Shown one piece after another: positions 5,856 to 9,634 of a stretch of 9,634 bases of DNA. The translations under genes and the position numbers were made by a program. Source of the DNA: Sphingomonadales bacterium. GTDB lineage: Bacteria > Pseudomonadota > Alphaproteobacteria > Sphingomonadales > Sphingomonadaceae. How positions within the stretch are numbered: the first letter of the stretch is position 1; each line of letters begins with the position of its first letter. A model generated the notes under the pieces. The model saw only the letters and a list, made by a program, of their open reading frames with translations. It had not been told where the DNA came from and made no database searches. The stretch covers positions 1 to 9,634 of the forward strand of contig RDXA01000415.1 of assembly GCA_004292705.1 (NCBI GenBank), read 5' to 3'.

Positions 5856-7523
5856 ATGCTGACCCGCCTGTCCATCCGCAACATCGTCCTTATCGAAGCG
5901 CTCGATCTCGATTTCGCGCGCGGGCTGGGCGTGCTGACGGGGGAGACGGGGGCGGGCAAGTCGATCCTGCTCGATGCGCTGGGGCTGGTGCTGGGCGACC
6001 GGGCGGAAACCTCGCTGGTGCGCGCCGGGGAGGACAAGGCGAGCGTTTCGGCCAGCTTCGAATTCGCCGCGGTCCCTGTGTCCATCGCCGCCGCGCTTGA
6101 CGAGGCGGAAATCGCCATCGAGCCGGGCGAGCCGCTGATCATCCGCCGCCAGATCAAGGCCGATGGCGGGTCCAAGGCCTTCATCAATGATCAATCCGCC
6201 AGCGTTGCCCTGCTGCGCGAACTCGCGCCGGCGCTGGTCGAACTGCACGGCCAGCATGACGACCGGGGGTTGGTGAACCCGCGCGGGCACCGGCTGTTGC
6301 TGGACCGCTATGCCGGGACGGACGTGACCGGGCTGGAGCGCGCCTGGGCCGATTGGGCCAGGGCCGAGGCACAGCTGGCCGAAGCGCGCGATGCGGTGGA
6401 ACAGGCCAAGGCCGATCAGGATTTGCTGATCGCGCACCTCGCCGAGCTTGCCGCGCTGGAGCCGGTGGCGGGCGAGGAAGCCCGCCTCGCGCTGGCCCGC
6501 GCCGACATGCAGAAGGGCGAGAAGCTGTCGGGCGATCTGGAAGACCTGCGGCATCTGTGGGAGGGTTCGGACTCTCCGCTCGCCGCACTGCGCGTCGCCG
6601 CGCGGCGGCTTGACCGGATTGCCGAGCAGCATCCGCTGCTGGTCGAAGCGCTGGCGGCGCTTGACCGCGCGGTGATCGAGGCGAGCGAGGCGGAGGACAA
6701 GCTGCGTCTTGCCGCCGAAGCGCTGGTGCATGATCCGATGGAGCTCGAGCGCGCCGAAACCCGCTTGTTCGAGCTGCGCGCCGCCGCCCGCAAGCATCGC
6801 TGCGAAGTCGATGACCTGCCCGAACTGATGCGGACGATGCGCGCGCGGCTCGATGCGATCGAGGGCGGGGAAGCGCAGCTCGATGCGCTGGAGGCCGCCG
6901 CCAAGGAAGCCCGCACGGCCTATGTTGTCGCTGCGGAGAAGGCGCATGCGGCGCGGGTCGAGGGGGCAGAGAGGCTGGATGCAGCGGTGGCGGCGGAGCT
7001 GGCACCGCTGAAGCTCGATGCCGCCAAGTTCCGCACGGCGGTGACGCTGCTGCCCGAAGAGCGATGGGGCGCGAGCGGGACGGACGCGGTGGAATTCCTC
7101 ATATCGACCAATCCCGGTGCGGACTTCGCGCCCTTGAACAAGATTGCCAGCGGCGGGGAACTGTCGCGCTTCATCCTCGCGCTCAAGGTCGCGCTGGCGG
7201 AAAAGGGCGGGGCGGCGACGATCATCTTCGACGAGATCGACCGCGGGGTTGGCGGTGCGGTGGCCTCGGCGATTGGCGAGAGGCTGGCGCGGCTGGCGGC
7301 GCAGGAAGGGCAGTTGCTGGCGGTGACGCACAGCCCGCAGGTCGCCGCACGCGGGGGGCAGCATTACATGATCGCCAAAGCGTCGAGCGGGATCGTGACC
7401 ACAACCAGCGTGGTGCTGCTGAATGCCGAGGGGCGGCGACAGGAAATCGCGCGGATGCTGTCAGGCGCCGAAGTGACGCCCGAAGCGCGTGCACAGGCGG
7501 ACCGGCTGCTGGAGGGGGTGTGA
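5856..7523 (+). CDS. recN: DNA repair protein RecN (SMC-like ATPase)
   Basis: Cytoplasmic SMC-family ATPase that acts early in recombinational repair of double-strand breaks, with RecA, by holding DNA ends or sister chromosomes together. 555 aa, near the usual length. Order: N-terminal ATPase half opening MLTRLSIRNIVLIEALDLDF, Walker A GETGAGKS (29-36), then the FINDQSASVALLREL and VELHGQHDD (Q-loop) segments. A coiled-coil middle (about 150-350) is rich in Ala/Glu/Arg. The C-terminal ATPase half has signature SGGELSRF (from 432), Walker B TIIFDEIDRGVGG (D459/E460) and switch His492 in AVTHSPQVAA. All catalytic motifs are intact. The ATG at 5856 is chosen because the family N-terminus begins there. 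The upstream sequence has no SD but does have a promoter-like element a few bases away. The stop overlaps the next gene's ATG by one base (TGATG), implying translational coupling. Confidence 0.97.
   Translation: MLTRLSIRNIVLIEALDLDFARGLGVLTGETGAGKSILLDALGLVLGDRAETSLVRAGEDKASVSASFEFAAVPVSIAAALDEAEIAIEPGEPLIIRRQIKADGGSKAFINDQSASVALLRELAPALVELHGQHDDRGLVNPRGHRLLLDRYAGTDVTGLERAWADWARAEAQLAEARDAVEQAKADQDLLIAHLAELAALEPVAGEEARLALARADMQKGEKLSGDLEDLRHLWEGSDSPLAALRVAARRLDRIAEQHPLLVEALAALDRAVIEASEAEDKLRLAAEALVHDPMELERAETRLFELRAAARKHRCEVDDLPELMRTMRARLDAIEGGEAQLDALEAAAKEARTAYVVAAEKAHAARVEGAERLDAAVAAELAPLKLDAAKFRTAVTLLPEERWGASGTDAVEFLISTNPGADFAPLNKIASGGELSRFILALKVALAEKGGAATIIFDEIDRGVGGAVASAIGERLARLAAQEGQLLAVTHSPQVAARGGQHYMIAKASSGIVTTTSVVLLNAEGRRQEIARMLSGAEVTPEARAQADRLLEGV
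7511..7515 (+). promoter_or_regulatory. RBS of first lipoprotein hydrolase, inside recN
   Basis: GGAGG, extended by further G residues, lies in the last codons of recN and is 7 nt from the ATG at 7523. It supports the overlapping start and a coupled recN-hydrolase transcript. Confidence 0.7.
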
Positions 7524-8422
7524 TGCGGTTCCTGCCCGTTCTGCTGCTGGCCACCGCGTGCACCCCCGCCACGCCTGCGCCCGAGGAGGCTTTGACGCTC
7601 GTGCAACCCAACAATGCCACCTTCGGCACCGACGCCAATCTCGCCGCGTCCGCTCCCGATGCGATCCTGCGCTACGCCGATCATCCGCGCGGGTTTGCGG
7701 AGCTGCGCCTTCCTCAGGGTCAGGGGCCGTTTCCGCTGGCGGTGATCTATCATGGCGGGTGCTGGAAGACGGGGATCGCCTCGCAGGCCTACATGGCCCC
7801 GCTGGCGACGCGCTGGCGGAGCCTCGGCATCGCCACGCTCAATCTCGATTACCGCGAGGTGGGGGATGGGGGCGGCTGGCCGGGATCGTTCACCGATTGG
7901 GCCGCTTCGGCCAAGCTGATCGACGAGGTGGCGGCGCGCTATCCGATTGACCGCGAGGCGGTGAGCTTGGTCGGCCATTCGGCAGGCGCTTTGCCGGCGC
8001 AATGGCTGGCGAGCGCGCAGGGCAGGGACGGCCCGGTCGGCCAGCGCGCACCAATCAAGGCGCGCGGTGCGATCGTGCTCGATGGGCCGGGCGATGTCGG
8101 GGCCGAGCAGCCCGCTTTTGATGCGCTGTGCCAGTTTTCTGCGGTCGATCCCTTCATGGGCGCTGCGCCTGCGGCGATGTCGGGGCGCTACGCCGCGATC
8201 TCACCTGCCACGCGGGCACCGCAACTTGCCGCGCTGCTGTTCGTGCAGGCGAGGCTTCCCGCGCCTTCGGCGGCCACACAGGCGGCGCTGGGTGCGGGCG
8301 GGGCGCACGTCACGGTGCGCGAGAACGCGGGCGCGAGCCATTTCGCCATCATCACCCCCGGCCACCCCGTTTACGAGGCGAACGAGGCGGCGATGGTGCG
8401 CGTCATCAAGGGCGGGCGCTGA
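7523..8422 (+). CDS. Alpha/beta-hydrolase-fold lipoprotein, copy 1 (catalytic acid not found)
   Basis: 299-aa predicted lipoprotein: MRFLPVLLLATAC gives a short signal with lipid Cys13, although Ala rather than Leu is at -3 of the lipobox. The mature protein has an alpha/beta-hydrolase fold of the BD-FAE/formamidase-like esterase type. Motif HGGCW (77-81) forms the oxyanion hole and GHSAG (151-155) carries nucleophile Ser153. His273 in GASHF is the likely catalytic His. In an ungapped comparison with the neighbouring paralogue, the paralogue's Asp256/Asp258 correspond to Ala247/Ser249 here, so the usual acid is missing; Glu267 or another residue may replace it. Besides Cys13 there are only Cys80 and Cys203, both conserved in the paralogue. 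Substrate is unknown; an envelope esterase is an inference. Its ATG overlaps the recN stop. Confidence 0.88.
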   Translation: MRFLPVLLLATACTPATPAPEEALTLVQPNNATFGTDANLAASAPDAILRYADHPRGFAELRLPQGQGPFPLAVIYHGGCWKTGIASQAYMAPLATRWRSLGIATLNLDYREVGDGGGWPGSFTDWAASAKLIDEVAARYPIDREAVSLVGHSAGALPAQWLASAQGRDGPVGQRAPIKARGAIVLDGPGDVGAEQPAFDALCQFSAVDPFMGAAPAAMSGRYAAISPATRAPQLAALLFVQARLPAPSAATQAALGAGGAHVTVRENAGASHFAIITPGHPVYEANEAAMVRVIKGGR

Positions 8423-8428
8423 GCGCGT

Positions 8429-8457
8429 TTGTCGTGACCGCCGCGCCGCGCTATGAT
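8429..8457 (+). promoter_or_regulatory. Candidate promoter of second lipoprotein hydrolase
   Basis: TTGTCGT (8429-8435), a 14-nt gap, then GCTATGAT (8450-8457), the same geometry as before bamD and recN. The expected start near 8464 would leave a leader of about 20 nt containing a good SD. This would give copy 2 and ligA their own expression in addition to read-through from recN. The nearby ATG pair at 8453 lies inside the -10 element and is unlikely to be used. Confidence 0.45.
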
Positions 8458-8468
8458 GCGGCACTGCC

Positions 8469-8476
8469 AAGGGGAG
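8469..8476 (+). promoter_or_regulatory. RBS deciding the start of second lipoprotein hydrolase
   Basis: AAGGGGAG, 9 nt from the ATG at 8486. It excludes the in-frame ATGs at 8453/8456, which lie upstream of it, and is too close to the in-frame GTG at 8480 (3 nt). The ATG at 8486 also begins a standard lipoprotein signal. Confidence 0.75.
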
Positions 8477-8485
8477 ACAGTGATC

Positions 8486-9409
8486 ATGAAACACGCCGCC
8501 ACCGCCCTCGCGCTTGTTGCCGCTCTGGCCGCCTGCGCGCCCGCCGAGCCGGTCGCCAAGGCGCCGCCCGCGCCCGATGCGCGTTTTGCGGTGACCGATA
8601 CGACGGATTACGATCCGGTCACGGTGAACTCCCTTCCCGCCGATCCGCCGACGCTGAAGGTGGCCTATGGCACCGCCTCGCAGCGCCAGTATGGCGAACT
8701 CAGGATGCCCAAAGGCAAGGGGCCGTTCCCGGTCGCGGTGATCTATCACGGCGGGTGCTGGGCCGGAATGGGCGGCACCAGCAATGTGGGGGCACTCGCC
8801 AGCTTTCTGGCGAAGAACGGTGTGGCCACCTGGACGCCCTCCTACCGCGAGCTGGGCTCGGACGGCGGCTGGCCCAACACCTTCACCGATTGGGCGCAGG
8901 GCCTCGGCTATGTCCAGACGCTGGCGGAGACCTATCCGCTCGATCTGACGCGCATAACCGTGATGGGCCACTCTGCCGGGGTAACGCCGGTGATGTGGCT
9001 GCCGACCGGGGATATGGGCGATGACGTGATCAGGCCCGATCTGCCCGCGATCCGCGCGGCGGTGGCGATCGACGGACCGATGCGGATTGCCGATTTCGTC
9101 GGTGTGGACGCGATGGTCTGCGGCCAGCCGGTGATCGCGACCATGATGGGCGGCGCGCCAGACAAGGTGCCCGCACGCTACGCGATGCTCGATCCGCTTG
9201 CCAACAAGCCTCTGGTCCAGCGCCTGCTGGTGATCGACGGGGCGCTGCCCGATCCCGATCCGGCGATGCTGGAAGCCCTGCGCGGGCAGGGCATCGCGGT
9301 CGAGGTGATCCGCGTCAGTCAGGAACAGCATTTCAACATGCTGGTGCCCGGCACCAAGGATTTTGCCGCGATCGGCCCTGCGCTGCTGGACATTGCTGGC
9401 GGTCGCTGA
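8486..9409 (+). CDS. Alpha/beta-hydrolase-fold lipoprotein, copy 2
   Basis: 307-aa lipoprotein: MKHAATALALVAALAAC is a canonical signal with lipobox LAAC and lipid Cys17, followed by a Pro/Ala-rich linker. The hydrolase domain is clearly paralogous to the preceding gene: both share GPFP(V/L)AVIYHGGCW, a GGWP..FTDWA segment and a GHSAG elbow. HGGCW is at 88-92 and the nucleophile is Ser163. The candidate acid is Asp256 or Asp258 in GALPDPDP, and the candidate His is His282 in EQHFNM, so a complete triad is available. Two further cysteines, Cys91 and Cys212, match Cys80 and Cys203 of copy 1. Likely a periplasm-facing membrane-anchored esterase or amidase; the substrate cannot be told from sequence. 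ligA starts 13 bases after its stop, suggesting an operon. Confidence 0.9.
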   Translation: MKHAATALALVAALAACAPAEPVAKAPPAPDARFAVTDTTDYDPVTVNSLPADPPTLKVAYGTASQRQYGELRMPKGKGPFPVAVIYHGGCWAGMGGTSNVGALASFLAKNGVATWTPSYRELGSDGGWPNTFTDWAQGLGYVQTLAETYPLDLTRITVMGHSAGVTPVMWLPTGDMGDDVIRPDLPAIRAAVAIDGPMRIADFVGVDAMVCGQPVIATMMGGAPDKVPARYAMLDPLANKPLVQRLLVIDGALPDPDPAMLEALRGQGIAVEVIRVSQEQHFNMLVPGTKDFAAIGPALLDIAGGR

Positions 9410-9422
9410 AAAGGCGGGCCGC

Positions 9423-9634
9423 ATGAGCACTGAAGGCTTGAGCGAGGCGGATGCCGCCAATGAATTGATGCGGCTCGCACGGGCGATTGCCAGACATGAC
9501 CGGCTGTATCACGCCGAGGACTCGCCCGAGATTTCGGACGCCGAATATGACGCGCTGGTGCGCCGCAATGCCGAGTTGGAAGCCGCCTTTCCGCACCTGA
9601 TCCGCGAGGACAGTCCATCGCGCAAAGTGGGCCA
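9423..9634 (+). CDS. ligA: NAD-dependent DNA ligase LigA, N-terminal part (3'-truncated by window edge)
   Basis: Seals nicks in DNA during replication and repair using NAD+. Only the first 70 codons are visible. They form the LigA-specific Ia domain that binds the NMN half of NAD+: Tyr29-His30, then Asp39, Tyr42 and Asp43 in DSPEISDAEYDALV. These have the same spacing as Tyr22, His23, Asp32, Tyr35 and Asp36 of E. coli LigA as I recall it. The conserved fP.L....SPS..VG segment follows at the window end. The adenylation Lys lies beyond the edge. The ATG at 9423 is 13 nt after the hydrolase stop, with only a weak AAGG SD 8 nt upstream. The position downstream of recN is the usual alphaproteobacterial order, apart from the inserted lipoprotein pair. 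Confidence 0.95.
   Translation, partial: MSTEGLSEADAANELMRLARAIARHDRLYHAEDSPEISDAEYDALVRRNAELEAAFPHLIREDSPSRKVG

Noticed and set aside
5838..7364. 508-codon open frame on the minus strand opposite recN
   Set aside because: Antisense shadow of recN with no family resemblance; same GC-codon effect.
8201..9460. 419-codon minus-strand frame opposite the hydrolase pair
   Set aside because: It spans the end of copy 1, all of copy 2 and the start of ligA; low-complexity Arg/His/Ala-rich translation with no motif.

Overview
The window is a GC-rich stretch of ordinary chromosome in which every recognisable gene is on the + strand. Protein content (LepA, a DUF6481-type protein, BamD, RecN, LigA), gene order and promoter-like sequences point to an alphaproteobacterium, most likely Sphingomonadales near Erythrobacter/Porphyrobacter. 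That assignment is an inference from recalled families; no 16S or other marker is present.

Layout: (1) 1-1548, the 3' five-sixths of lepA (elongation factor 4), cut by the window edge. (2) 1549-1750, an intergenic stretch with two hairpins that look like an inverted pair of REP-like elements. (3) 1751-2086, a small Ala/Lys/Glu/Arg-rich helical protein of the DUF6481 type. (4) 2087-2332, a GC-rich intergenic region ending in a candidate promoter. (5) 2333-3127, bamD, an outer-membrane assembly lipoprotein. (6) 3128-3364, an unusual run of four short-loop hairpins, then a TTGACCA dyad and a strong Shine-Dalgarno (SD) sequence. (7) 3365-5776, a large secreted S9 serine peptidase resembling plant chloroplast glutamyl endopeptidase (S9D). 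Its best start appears to be an ATT codon. (8) 5856-7523, recN, complete. (9) 7523-8422 and 8486-9409, two tandem paralogous lipoproteins with an alpha/beta-hydrolase fold. (10) 9423-9634, the first 70 codons of ligA.

The backbone bamD-recN-ligA (envelope biogenesis followed by DNA repair and ligation) is a known alphaproteobacterial neighbourhood. Here it is interrupted twice by secreted hydrolases: the S9 peptidase between bamD and recN, and the lipoprotein pair between recN and ligA. recN, the two hydrolases and ligA are tightly packed (a 1-nt overlap, then gaps of 63 and 13 nt), so they are probably at least partly co-transcribed. Candidate promoters of identical geometry (TTGnCG-like, 14-nt gap, GCTAT) lie before bamD, recN and the second hydrolase. 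Those of bamD and recN sit so close to an SD-less ATG that the transcripts may be leaderless.

I see no mobile element, CRISPR array, tRNA, rRNA or defence system. The most interesting points are the ATT start of the peptidase, the first lipoprotein hydrolase lacking the aligned catalytic acid that its twin retains, the hairpin array, and the leaderless-type promoters.
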